A stretch of DNA of 64,000 nucleotides, from positions 2,356,001 through 2,420,000 of the forward strand of contig NZ_CP094358.1 of the NCBI RefSeq assembly GCF_022807975.1. The letters are read 5' to 3'. The notes under the pieces were generated by a model that worked only from the letters and a program-made list of their open reading frames with translations, was not told the origin of the DNA and did not search any database. A program made the translations under genes and the position numbers. Below, in pieces: positions 9,554-18,089 of this stretch (positions within the stretch are counted from its first letter, which is position 1; each line of letters starts with the position of its first letter). This stretch comes from Abyssalbus ytuae. GTDB lineage: Bacteria > Bacteroidota > Bacteroidia > Flavobacteriales > Flavobacteriaceae.

Positions 9554-10150
9554 TCAGCGAAGAATCTCGTCGGCCAGAATAAGGTTATGCTCCAATGCAT
9601 ATATAGTAATACCAGGTAAGGTGGTTAAACCTAATTTTTCCATGACATGTCGTCTATGACTTATTACTGTATTAATACTTATATAAAGTTTTTGGGCTAC
9701 TTTTTTGTTGGTATATCCTTTTGCAACGAGTTTTAAAACTTCCAGTTCTCTTTGTGTGAGGATTGCCCCCGGTAATTTACAAAGGTTTTTTTGGTTGTTC
9801 CCAAAAAGAATTTTTCCCAACTCCCTGTGTATTGAGGCATTATCTGAAAGCTCAAGACATTTAATATTTTGGGTATCACAAAAAGGACATGGGCCCAATA
9901 CTATAATTTGACAAGTAGCGGACATCATATTAAGCCGCGATAGAAACTCTTTATTTTCAGTTTTTAAAAGATTGTGGTCAATAATCAGTGCGTCGAAAGA
10001 TGGTTTACGCTGCAATAAATTTTTAAGACAATCAGGAGTTTTCACCTCAAAAAGAAAACCGTCTGCCCCAAGGCCCTGTAACAGACATTTGATGGCATTT
10101 TTTCCAAACCAATTTTCAGAGGCAATCCCTATTTTAAGCTCTTCGGACAT
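9554..10150 (-). CDS. LuxR-type transcriptional regulator with atypical receiver-like domain
   Basis: The 198-residue product carries a clear LuxR/NarL helix-turn-helix at about 130-195 (LTQRELEVLKLVAKGYTNKK, then SINTVISHRRHVMEKLGL). The N-terminal half follows a receiver-like alternation of strands and helices, with a possible phospho-Asp at D58. The paired acidic residues normally found after the first strand are replaced by S-E-N. It also holds a C88-P-F-C91 motif plus C80 and C98, unusual for a receiver domain, so redox or metal sensing is conceivable. It lies 117 nt upstream of the TonB receptor on the same strand and is the obvious candidate regulator of that locus. No histidine kinase is adjacent. 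Confidence 0.72.
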   Translation of the reverse strand: MSEELKIGIASENWFGKNAIKCLLQGLGADGFLFEVKTPDCLKNLLQRKPSFDALIIDHNLLKTENKEFLSRLNMMSATCQIIVLGPCPFCDTQNIKCLELSDNASIHRELGKILFGNNQKNLCKLPGAILTQRELEVLKLVAKGYTNKKVAQKLYISINTVISHRRHVMEKLGLTTLPGITIYALEHNLILADEILR

Positions 10151-10307
10151 CTGGTTATTTAGAATCGTTAAAGATAATAAATTCTATCCGGAGGAAAAAG
10201 AATCCTAAGTTCAAAAGCATCATTAGCGTACCTTAAATTATTTAGAACTAATTTAAATAAAAGAAAAGTTATAAATTAGCCGGACTAATTTTTTGAAAGC
10301 ATAGATT

Positions 10308-10910
10308 ATGAGAAAAAATATATGGGGATTGCTATTGGTTCTACCTCTTTGCTTGTTGGGCCAGAATAAAAATACCATTCTGCCCGCAAACGTACAAATT
10401 AAGGTTGCCACCATGGCTGCCCCTCCTGAATTTAGGGAGGAGGCAACAGTTATGGGATATAATGCTGAAGGTGAATTTATTACTTTGAGAAAGGGAAGCA
10501 ATGGTTTTATTTGTTTGGCTCCTAATTACAAAACCCCAAAATATTATGCCTCTTATTGTTATCCGGAATCATTGGAGCCGTTGATGAAAAGAGGGCGGCA
10601 ACTGGTAGCCGAAGGCAGAGCTGTAGAAAAAAATGAGGTGAGGGCCAAAGAGTATGAAGAAGGAAAACTTAAAATACCGGAACAGCCAAGTATTTTATAT
10701 GCCTACTGGGGTACTTTGGAAAACCTGGATCAGGAAACAGGAGAAATGAATGACGGCAGGCGTCGTTATGTAATTTATGTTCCAAAGGCTATGGCCAAAG
10801 ATTTAGGAATGTCTAATAAGCCCAATAATTTGGGAATGCCTTGGTTAATGGAAGAAGGAACTTATAAGGCACATATAATGATTACACCCCCATTAGATCA
10901 TAATCATTAA
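10308..10910 (+). CDS. Secreted protein of unknown function
   Basis: The 200-residue product starts with a signal peptide (RKNIWGLLLVLPLCLLGQN, cleavage near residue 19). The mature part is soluble and mixed in composition, with a short His-containing tail (PPLDHNH). I do not recognise a domain. The start codon lies 157 nt from the divergently transcribed LuxR-type regulator, so that regulator could act on it, which is inference. It is followed by an intergenic region with overlapping inverted repeats, and the first of these could act as its terminator. Confidence 0.65.
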   Translation: MRKNIWGLLLVLPLCLLGQNKNTILPANVQIKVATMAAPPEFREEATVMGYNAEGEFITLRKGSNGFICLAPNYKTPKYYASYCYPESLEPLMKRGRQLVAEGRAVEKNEVRAKEYEEGKLKIPEQPSILYAYWGTLENLDQETGEMNDGRRRYVIYVPKAMAKDLGMSNKPNNLGMPWLMEEGTYKAHIMITPPLDHNH

Positions 10911-11471
10911 AAAACGGAATTATATTGCCATTCTTAAAGATTTACCTGGAGCAAACGAAGTAGTGCCGTTTTAATTAGTAAGAGTCAGGTAAATTATACA
11001 ATGACTTTAAATGAATTTGAGTAGGTTTTGTCACATTATAGCTGAAATAGCTTGGAGCGGAATGTTTTGTAACATTGCTTATGTGGCAAAACTATGACGG
11101 GAAACAATGTCTCATGTCACCTAATTCGATAAATTCTTTTAGCGTCTTATTGTTATAGATTTTCTGGTTTTTCTTTTTACATCATGAACTTTACCCTCTT
11201 TTAAGGCTTCCCTTCAATATCATCATATAGGCAAAGTTCATCCCCTAGATATAAAAAACAAATGTATTATTTGCCTGTTTAGGGCGTAAATTCCTTTATC
11301 CTTTTATAGGCTTTCAAATATTGCACATTTTAAATATATGATAAAATATTGGTTGTATTACAACGAAAAAATGATATATACGCAATTTTAGATAGTTTAT
11401 ATTTTTAATTTAGCAAAAATCAATCTTGTTTTATCTTGATAAAGATTAATTAAGTTCTAATTCTATTTAAT
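10911..11471. other. 561-nt intergenic region with several inverted repeats
   Basis: No gene was recognised. Two interleaved inverted repeats lie at the left: AAAACGG (10911-10917) with CCGTTTT (10966-10972), and ATTTACCTG (10940-10948) with CAGGTAAAT (10986-10994). A separate three-armed fold at 11025-11092 has its own entry. The right half, before the dehydrogenase gene, is A+T-rich and should contain that gene's promoter, but no clean consensus was found. Confidence 0.5.
11025..11092. other. Candidate structured element, three-way junction
   Basis: GTTTTGTCACAT (11025-11036) pairs with ATGTGGCAAAAC (11081-11092), giving a 12-bp stem with one U-G wobble on the plus strand. Inside it sit AGCT-GAAAT-AGCT (11040-11052) and AATGTT-TTGT-AACATT (11061-11076), each a small hairpin. 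Such nesting within 68 nt is unlikely to be chance, but I do not recognise the element. It could be an RNA, a small palindromic mobile element or a protein-binding cruciform. Confidence 0.35.
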
Positions 11472-12920
11472 ATGACTTTAGATAAAATTTATAGCGAAGA
11501 GCTACTTACCCAAACTGACAGCCGGAAAATAGCTGTGGAATTTATTAAAATTGTAAGCGACCTATGGTATGACAAATCCATAGAGTTGGTACTTTTCAGG
11601 AACAAATTAATTGACCGTAGTGTAAATGACATTTTATCTTTACACGATTATGCCGGGAAATTTGTAGAAAAGCCCATTTCGATTTTTCAGTCCATCCAGA
11701 TTGCAAGGGCCATTAACAAAATGGAACTCCCCCCTGCAAAACTGGATATTGGTAGACTAACCTACGAGTATTCTTTAGATGAAAATAAGTTTAAAGATGC
11801 CTTTAGTTTCGTTTCAAACATATTAGCCGATGCCGGCTCAGCCAATAATATTAAACCCCGTGATGTTGTTTTATACGGTTTTGGACGTATAGGAAGATTA
11901 ATAGCCCGGGAACTAATGTCAAATTTAGGAAAAGGAAGCCAGTTGCGTTTAAGGGCAATAGTGGTGAGAGGAAATATTAATGAAGAAATTTTACATAAAA
12001 GAGCCTCTTTATTAATGCATGATTCCGTTCACGGAGATTTTTCAGGAGTAATTAAGGTGAATGCAGCACAGGAAGCACTAAATATAAACGGTACCACCGT
12101 AAAGATTATTTCCGCTGCCAGGCCGGAAGATATAGATTTTACAGAGTACGGTATTTCCAATGCCCTTGTGATTGATAACACAGGTGCGTTCCGGGATAAG
12201 GAGGCGCTAGAAAGAATAAAAGCCTGTAACGGGGTGGACAAAGTATTATTAACCGCCCCCGGAAAAGATATCCCTAATATTGTATACGGGGTAAACCATC
12301 TTGAAAATGACCCTGATAAATTCGAGATATTCTCGGCAGCCTCCTGTACCACCAATGCCATTACCCCGGTTTTAAAAATAATAGAAGACACTTACGGGGT
12401 AAAAAGCGGCCATATTGAAACTATTCATGCTTATACCAACGACCAGAACCTTGTAGATAACTTCCATAAAAAATACAGGCGGGGCAGGGCAGCCGCACTT
12501 AATATGGTTATAACCGAAACAGGTGCAGGAAAGGCAGTTTCCAAAGCATTGCCCTCATTAGAAGGGAAACTTACCTCCAACGCTATAAGGGTACCCATCC
12601 CTACAGGATCACTGGCAATTTTAAATTTAGAATTAAACAATCCCACCACTGTGGAAGGTTTAAACAAAACCCTTAAAAGAAGTGCCCTGGAAGGTAAGTT
12701 GGTGGAACAGATAAAGTATGAATTTAACGACGAACTGGTTTCCAGCGATATAGTGGGAAGTTCAGCGCCGTCTATTTTTGACAGCAAGGCCACCATAGTG
12801 GGAAAAGACGGTAAAAACGCAATTTTGTATGTGTGGTATGATAATGAGTACGGCTATTGCCACCAGGTAATAAGGCTGGCCAAATACATAGCCAAAGTAA
12901 GAAGGTACCGGTATTATTAA
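11472..12920 (+). CDS. gap: Glyceraldehyde-3-phosphate dehydrogenase, long form
   Basis: The enzyme converts glyceraldehyde 3-phosphate to 1,3-bisphosphoglycerate with NAD(P) in the cytoplasm (glycolysis or gluconeogenesis). The NAD-binding motif GFGRIGR lies at 136-142, the catalytic S-C292-T-T-N follows, and H319 in IETIHAYTNDQ completes the active site. At 482 residues it is about 140 longer than classical GAPDH. The extra length is an N-terminal region (about 1-125) without recognisable domains. Long GAPDH paralogues of this kind occur in Bacteroidota and some Proteobacteria, and they may serve gluconeogenesis or regulation, but this is not shown here. The gene stands alone with long gaps on both sides. 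Confidence 0.9.
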   Translation: MTLDKIYSEELLTQTDSRKIAVEFIKIVSDLWYDKSIELVLFRNKLIDRSVNDILSLHDYAGKFVEKPISIFQSIQIARAINKMELPPAKLDIGRLTYEYSLDENKFKDAFSFVSNILADAGSANNIKPRDVVLYGFGRIGRLIARELMSNLGKGSQLRLRAIVVRGNINEEILHKRASLLMHDSVHGDFSGVIKVNAAQEALNINGTTVKIISAARPEDIDFTEYGISNALVIDNTGAFRDKEALERIKACNGVDKVLLTAPGKDIPNIVYGVNHLENDPDKFEIFSAASCTTNAITPVLKIIEDTYGVKSGHIETIHAYTNDQNLVDNFHKKYRRGRAAALNMVITETGAGKAVSKALPSLEGKLTSNAIRVPIPTGSLAILNLELNNPTTVEGLNKTLKRSALEGKLVEQIKYEFNDELVSSDIVGSSAPSIFDSKATIVGKDGKNAILYVWYDNEYGYCHQVIRLAKYIAKVRRYRYY

Positions 12921-13551
12921 ACCCTTTGTACAAAAAGGAAAAGATAATTAGCTAAGACAGTTACAGGTTTAATTGAAACTCCTGCCTGCACAGGCAGGAG
13001 TTTATGTATGATTTGACCCCAACAGGCTTAATAATTTGTGCAACAGTGACTAGGTTTTTGCAGCGTATTTGATAGTTTCTTCTTTTTTAGATTTCTCACT
13101 CGCCTTACAGGCTCATTTCGAAACTACAAAACAGAGTCATTTTGACCCCGTTTTGGGGAGAAATCTGTCACTTAGTCTCTATGCAGACTAACACCTAGTC
13201 ATTATGCTGTCAGACCTCCGGACACTATGCTGTCTGATATTTTGAAAGCAAAACAATGCGTCAGGGTAGGAATGGAACAGGGAGAGTTTAAAATAGGCAG
13301 ATGACAGATGTTGTGTGGATTCGTTGATTTGTGTAATCATTTATTCGTTTATGATTAATTGGAATCTGGTGCTTGATGATTTGGAATTTTAAAAGGGAGT
13401 GATGACCGCTGTACTATAACGGAGGTTTAATTATGAGCACAGAATATTTTCATCGTCTCGAACATGGTGAGAAACCAAAGGTATGGCGTAGCCAAATCTT
13501 AGCTTCAGTGTACATACTCCTAACTTCGTCTCTCTAAATGGGATTATACGA
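12921..13551. other. 631-nt gene-free region with degenerate repeats
   Basis: The palindrome at 12976-13003 lies here. At 13180-13240 three related phrases recur (CTATGCAGAC, TTATGCTGTCAGAC, CTATGCTGTCTGA). A 34-codon reading frame at 13433-13537 has a purine-rich GGAGG before its ATG but shows no recognisable protein features. The base composition is less A+T-rich than usual for intergenic DNA here, so this may be a decayed gene or element. Confidence 0.4.
12976..13003. repeat. Perfect 13-bp inverted repeat (CCTGCCTG type)
   Basis: AAACTCCTGCCTG and CAGGCAGGAGTTT flank a central CA. The hairpin lies 56 nt after the dehydrogenase stop and may end that transcript, though only TTT follows. Its compact G+C-rich arms stand out in this A+T-rich region and resemble dispersed palindromes of flavobacterial genomes. 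Confidence 0.5.
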
Positions 13552-14976
13552 CTACACTCCCCTGTAATAATCCAGTATTTTTACCCGGAGCAGGTATTCG
13601 TAGCGGGCATTAGACAGGTTGAGCCTTGCCGTGTCCAGGTTATTTTTACTGGTGATGTATTCTACCACATTAGAAACCCCGTTGTTATACCTTATTTCAT
13701 TGATGCGGAACGATTCTTCAAAAGCTTTAGCCTGGTCTTTAAGTATGTAATAGCGGTTGTAAGCGGCTTCCATATTCATATAGGCCGTTTCAACGGCCTG
13801 CTTTAGTTGTAGCCGGGTGTTTTGAAGAGTTACTTTGGCTTCTTCCGTTTCAATCTTTTTGAGGGCCACGGCATTTTTGGTCCTGAACCCGTTAAACAGG
13901 GGAATACTCACCGAGATTCCCACCGTGGAGTTGAGGTTGTTCTCAAACTGGTCGTTGTAGCTTATTTTATCAGCCTCAAAAAGGGCATTGTTTCTTAATA
14001 CCGGAAAAATGTCATCATTTATATTGATAAAATCCCCGGTTTCTTCTACCAGTGTACCGGTTTGGGTAAAAGTTTCTGCCGCACTTGAATAATTGGTGTT
14101 GAGTTGGCCAAACACGGCTATTTCCGGAAAGTACCCCGACCGGGCAGCTTTTATCCCGCTGTTTGCCGCTTCTACCCTTAACTCTTTGGATTTAAAGGTG
14201 GCCAGGTTTTTAAGGGCTTCATTAAAAACATCATCTGATGAAGGGGTATATTTTTGGGTGTCTGTTAACCCTTCAAGGTTTTTAAAAGTAAGCGTGTTTT
14301 TGGGGTCTGTATTGTTGTTCATAAGCTGTAACAGGTTGAGTACAGACTCCTGCAAGGCATTTTGTGCACTGATGAGGTTCATTTTATCCGATGCCAGTTG
14401 CCCCTGCATATCATTATAGTCGGCCGGATTCCCTGTTTCTTCCCTGTACAGTACTTGTAAGCGGTTTAGTTGTTTTCGGGTGGTTTCCATTTGCGACTGC
14501 GACAGCAATACCCGGTCGCGGTTATTTAAGACCTGAATGTAGGCAAGCGTTACATCCAGTACCAGGGTTTGCCTTGTTTCCAGCAGTTCCATATCAGCTG
14601 CCTGCATGTTCAGCCTGCTTTGTTTTATAGTATTTAAAATGCGGAAACCGTTAAATACTACCATATTCAGATTAAGCCCTGCATTGGAATAGGTAAGCTG
14701 TTGGTTAATATAATCGTTGGTAAAGGGGTCTATACTTCGCCCGTTTGTAATACCCAGGCTGTAGTTTCCGTTTAAGCTTGGCAGCAGTTCGGATTTGGCC
14801 TGCTTCAGGTTTACTTCGGAGGCACCGGCCCTGAGGGCCGACCCTTTTACATCGAGGTTGTTTTGCAGGGCTATGTCAATACAATCGTCTAGCGACAGTG
14901 CCTGTATATTTACCTCCTGGGCGTTGGCAAAACGGAATAAAAGATAACTGATTATGAAAATAATAATTCTTACCAT
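13552..14976 (-). CDS. TolC-family outer-membrane efflux protein
   Basis: The 474-residue product has a signal peptide (to about residue 19, ...RFANAQ) and two OEP repeats rich in long amphipathic helices (SLDDCIDIALQNNLDVKGSA, then TARLNLSNARYEYLLRVKIL near the end). Such proteins trimerise into an outer-membrane barrel with a periplasmic tunnel. It is the last gene of the nine-gene ABC operon, 11 nt after the small ATPase gene. It would provide the exit duct for substrate picked up by the permeases and passed through the HlyD-type adaptor. No T-rich terminator was seen after it. Confidence 0.88.
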   Translation of the reverse strand: MVRIIIFIISYLLFRFANAQEVNIQALSLDDCIDIALQNNLDVKGSALRAGASEVNLKQAKSELLPSLNGNYSLGITNGRSIDPFTNDYINQQLTYSNAGLNLNMVVFNGFRILNTIKQSRLNMQAADMELLETRQTLVLDVTLAYIQVLNNRDRVLLSQSQMETTRKQLNRLQVLYREETGNPADYNDMQGQLASDKMNLISAQNALQESVLNLLQLMNNNTDPKNTLTFKNLEGLTDTQKYTPSSDDVFNEALKNLATFKSKELRVEAANSGIKAARSGYFPEIAVFGQLNTNYSSAAETFTQTGTLVEETGDFININDDIFPVLRNNALFEADKISYNDQFENNLNSTVGISVSIPLFNGFRTKNAVALKKIETEEAKVTLQNTRLQLKQAVETAYMNMEAAYNRYYILKDQAKAFEESFRINEIRYNNGVSNVVEYITSKNNLDTARLNLSNARYEYLLRVKILDYYRGV

Positions 14977-14987
14977 TAGCAGTATTG

Positions 14988-15656
14988 TTATTTAGAAATG
15001 ACCCTGCCATCCAGCAGGTTGATAATACGTGAGCCGTATCCGGCATTTTTTTCGGAGTGGGTTACCTGTATAATCGTTACCCCTTCTTCATTTAATTGTT
15101 TAAATAACTCCATAATTTCTTCCCCCTGGGTAGAGTTGAGGTTTCCCGTAGGCTCATCGGCCAGGAGGAGTCGGGGTTTGGATATCAGGGCCCTTGCAAT
15201 TCCTACCAGTTGTTGTTGTCCGCCACTTAGCTGGGCCGGGAAAAGGTCTTTTTTACCCACAATATTAAAGCGGTCCAGCATATCGGCCACCAGGGCTTTT
15301 CGCTCGGAAGAACTTACTTTTTTATAGAGCAGCGGGGTTTCGATGTTTTCATACACGGTGAGTTCATCAATAAGATGATAGGCCTGAAACACAAAGCCAA
15401 TATATTCTTTATAAAGTCGGGCACGGTGTTTTTCTTTTAGCTGATGCACGGACTCGTGAAGGAAGTCATACTCACCTTCATTAAAACCGTCGAGCATTCC
15501 TATCACATTAAGTAAGGTTGATTTTCCTGAACCCGATGGGCCCATGACGGAGATAAATTCCCCTTCTTCCACGGTTACATTAATATCTTTAAGAAGAAAA
15601 ACGCGGTTTCCTCCTGAGTTTACCCATTTAAAAATGTTTTTTAGTTCTAACAGCAT
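14988..15656 (-). CDS. ABC transporter ATP-binding protein (MacB/LolD type), second copy
   Basis: The 222-residue ATPase has Walker A GPSGSGKST (39-47), Q-loop Q91, signature LSGGQ (143-147), Walker B LLLADE (163-168) and switch H200. It belongs to the LolD/MacB class that pairs with FtsX-type permeases. The segment after the signature reads QQQLVGIARA, with Leu where the family nearly always has Arg, a small but visible departure that the other ATPase of this operon does not share. It lies between the fifth permease in transcription order and the TolC gene, 20 nt and 11 nt away. Two different ATPases could serve different permease pairs, which is inference. Confidence 0.9.
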   Translation of the reverse strand: MLLELKNIFKWVNSGGNRVFLLKDINVTVEEGEFISVMGPSGSGKSTLLNVIGMLDGFNEGEYDFLHESVHQLKEKHRARLYKEYIGFVFQAYHLIDELTVYENIETPLLYKKVSSSERKALVADMLDRFNIVGKKDLFPAQLSGGQQQLVGIARALISKPRLLLADEPTGNLNSTQGEEIMELFKQLNEEGVTIIQVTHSEKNAGYGSRIINLLDGRVISK

Positions 15657-15676
15657 TGTTTGGTATTTTGATTATG

Positions 15677-18076
15677 TTATTCGGTTCTTAAACTTCGTGC
15701 AGGATTGGCAATGGCTGCTTTTACAGCCTGAAAGCTTACGGTGGCAAGGGCTATGAAAATAACCAGTACTGCCGCCACGGCAAATATTTGCCAGCCTGGG
15801 TTAATACGGTAAGGGTAGTTTTGTAACCATTTTCCGGCCACCATCCACGCCACAGGTACGGATAATGCCAGGGCAATAAGCACCAGCTTTATAAAATCGC
15901 GGGAAAGGGTTATTACCACATTGTTTACCGAGGCCCCCAATATTTTACGTATACCTATTTCCTTGGTTCTTTTTTCGGTGGAAAGTACCGATAGCCCAAA
16001 TAAACCAATGCACGAAATAAAAATGGTAAGTACGGCACTGAGCAGCATAATCTGTTTCCATTTGGATTCCATTTGATACCGCCTCAGGTTAATTTCATCC
16101 CTGAAAGCATAGTTATAAGGATGTAGCGGGAACATATTCTGAAAGGTGTTTTTAATATGGCCAAGGGCGGCCGTAGTACTTCCGGATTTTATTTTAACAA
16201 GGATCAACCCGAATTTGTTGGCAGGCTTCATGGTAAACAACTGAGGGCCTATTTTTTGGCTCAGCGATTGGTAATGATGGTCTTTTACCACCCCTGTTAC
16301 CGTGTATTTTTCATTTTCGTTGTACCAGAAGTCAACCACCTGGCCTATGGGGTCTTTCCATCCGGCTTCTTTTACAAACGATTCGTTTACCAATACCGAG
16401 TGGGTGGAGTCTGAAGGAAATTCCCTTGAGAAATTCCGCCCCTTCACTACCTTAATTTTAAGTAGCGGAATATAGGATTCATCTACGGTTTCATAAGCAA
16501 ACTGAATTTGTTTTTCTCCGTTTACCTTAGCCGAGGTGCTCCAGTAGCCTCCGTTTTTACCGGCCACCTCTGTAATATCGGGAGACGTGGTTACTTTTTC
16601 CCGGAAAAGTGCCAGTTCTTTTTGAGAAAGGCCATGGGCACCTACCGCTACCACATTGCTGTCGTCATACCCCAGGTCTTTTGTGGTTAAAAATTTAAAC
16701 TGGGAGTAAATAATAAAGGTGGCAATAATAAGAAAAGATGCCAGCGCAAACTGCAACACTACCAGTGCCTTTTGCAAATAATTTTTACCTCCCAGGATAA
16801 AACGGTTGTACAGGGTTTCCACCGGGTTGTATTGTGATAGTACCAGGGCAGGATAAAAGCCGGACAAAAGGGCGGTTATAAGAAAAAGCAAAATGTAGCC
16901 CGTTATAAGTTTAAAGCTGAGCAAGTAAGATATGGCCAGTACTTTGTTGGCTAAGTCGTTGAATAACGGTAGTACCAGCTGTACCATGAGGAGAGCCAGA
17001 ACAAAAGCGATAAGGCATAATAAAAACGATTCTCCCAGGAACTGGAAAATGAGTTGTTTCCTGTTTCCTCCCACAACTTTGCGTATGCCTATTTCCTTTG
17101 CCCTTTTTATGGACCGGGCTACCGTAAGGTTTATAAAATTGATGCAGGCAATAAGCAGTATAAACAGGGCAATACCGGAAAGAATATAGGAGTATACAGG
17201 GTTGCTGGAATCTGACAAGCCGTTTTGGGCGGGTAACTCTTTACTCAGATGTATATTGGTAAAGGGCTGTAAAAAATAGGAAGGTGGCGGGCCACTGTCT
17301 CCATACCTTTCGTTAATAATTTTTGCCGCTTCGGAAGACTCGGCCAGATATATGTTCTGAATTTTATCGTTTATCAGGGAAATATCGGCCTCTGGTTCGA
17401 TAAGCACAAGTGTATTGAGGAAAAAACTAAACCAGTTTTCACCGTTCTGCATGGTGCCTTCGGGGGTAATCAAAGGGAGCAGAATATTAAATTTTATGGA
17501 AGAATTCTGAGGACAGTTTTTGGCAATGGCGGTTACCGTATAGGGTATAAAAGAGTCGTTTTCCCGCAGTAACATTGTTTTTCCCACGGCATCCGAAGTA
17601 CCAAACTGGTTTTTTGCTTCCTCTTCGGTAAGTACCATGGAATGAGGCTGTTCCAGGCAGGTTTCAGGATTCCCGCTTAGGAGGGGGAAGGTGAATAATG
17701 AGAAAAATTCAGGGTCTACCCGCAACAGGCTCTTAGAGGTAATGTCCGTACCTTTTTTTATATCGGTGTTGCTACTTTGAATGCGCACATAGGACTTAAT
17801 TTCGGGTACTCCCGCATGAAATACCGGTCCCTGAAGAAATCCTGTATTGGGGTCTTTGTGTTCGGGAATTGTATCTGCATTGTAGTTTTGGGTAACAATA
17901 CGATAGAGGTGGTCTTTCTTTTCATGAAACCTGTCATAGCTTACTTCGTCGTTTACATACAAAATAATAAGCATGGCACAGGCGAGCCCCAGGCTGAGCC
18001 CGAGAATGTTTATAACGGAATAAATTTTATTTCTTTTTAGATTCCTGAAGGCTGTTTTAAAATAGTTTCTGAACAT
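15677..18076 (-). CDS. FtsX-type ABC permease P1 (fifth in the array)
   Basis: The 799-residue permease has the MacB-like double layout: one TM helix near residues 20-40, a periplasmic domain to about 265, three TM helices (about 285-410), a further TM near 430, a second periplasmic domain, and three C-terminal TM helices ending in a conserved PARSLRTE tail. The start is set at 18076 (MFRNYFKTAFRNL), because the upstream in-frame ATG would add 19 residues and overlap the previous gene. All five sister permeases begin with this pattern. MacB-class permeases are thought to act as mechanotransmitters that push periplasmic substrates into TolC and do not move them across the inner membrane. Thirteen nt separate it from the preceding permease gene. 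Confidence 0.88.
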   Translation of the reverse strand: MFRNYFKTAFRNLKRNKIYSVINILGLSLGLACAMLIILYVNDEVSYDRFHEKKDHLYRIVTQNYNADTIPEHKDPNTGFLQGPVFHAGVPEIKSYVRIQSSNTDIKKGTDITSKSLLRVDPEFFSLFTFPLLSGNPETCLEQPHSMVLTEEEAKNQFGTSDAVGKTMLLRENDSFIPYTVTAIAKNCPQNSSIKFNILLPLITPEGTMQNGENWFSFFLNTLVLIEPEADISLINDKIQNIYLAESSEAAKIINERYGDSGPPPSYFLQPFTNIHLSKELPAQNGLSDSSNPVYSYILSGIALFILLIACINFINLTVARSIKRAKEIGIRKVVGGNRKQLIFQFLGESFLLCLIAFVLALLMVQLVLPLFNDLANKVLAISYLLSFKLITGYILLFLITALLSGFYPALVLSQYNPVETLYNRFILGGKNYLQKALVVLQFALASFLIIATFIIYSQFKFLTTKDLGYDDSNVVAVGAHGLSQKELALFREKVTTSPDITEVAGKNGGYWSTSAKVNGEKQIQFAYETVDESYIPLLKIKVVKGRNFSREFPSDSTHSVLVNESFVKEAGWKDPIGQVVDFWYNENEKYTVTGVVKDHHYQSLSQKIGPQLFTMKPANKFGLILVKIKSGSTTAALGHIKNTFQNMFPLHPYNYAFRDEINLRRYQMESKWKQIMLLSAVLTIFISCIGLFGLSVLSTEKRTKEIGIRKILGASVNNVVITLSRDFIKLVLIALALSVPVAWMVAGKWLQNYPYRINPGWQIFAVAAVLVIFIALATVSFQAVKAAIANPARSLRTE

Positions 18077-18089
18077 GATGATAATATTT

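Noticed and set aside
11025-11092. Integron attC site or intact miniature element
   Set aside because: The ends do not match the attC core, and no target-site duplication flanks the stem.
13433-13537. Small frame with GGAGG before its ATG
   Set aside because: 34 codons without a recognisable signal, domain or neighbour support; the phylum rarely uses strong Shine-Dalgarno sequences.
14988-15656. Non-functional ATPase because of QQQLV
   Set aside because: All Walker, signature and switch residues are present; one unusual residue after the signature is not enough to call it broken.
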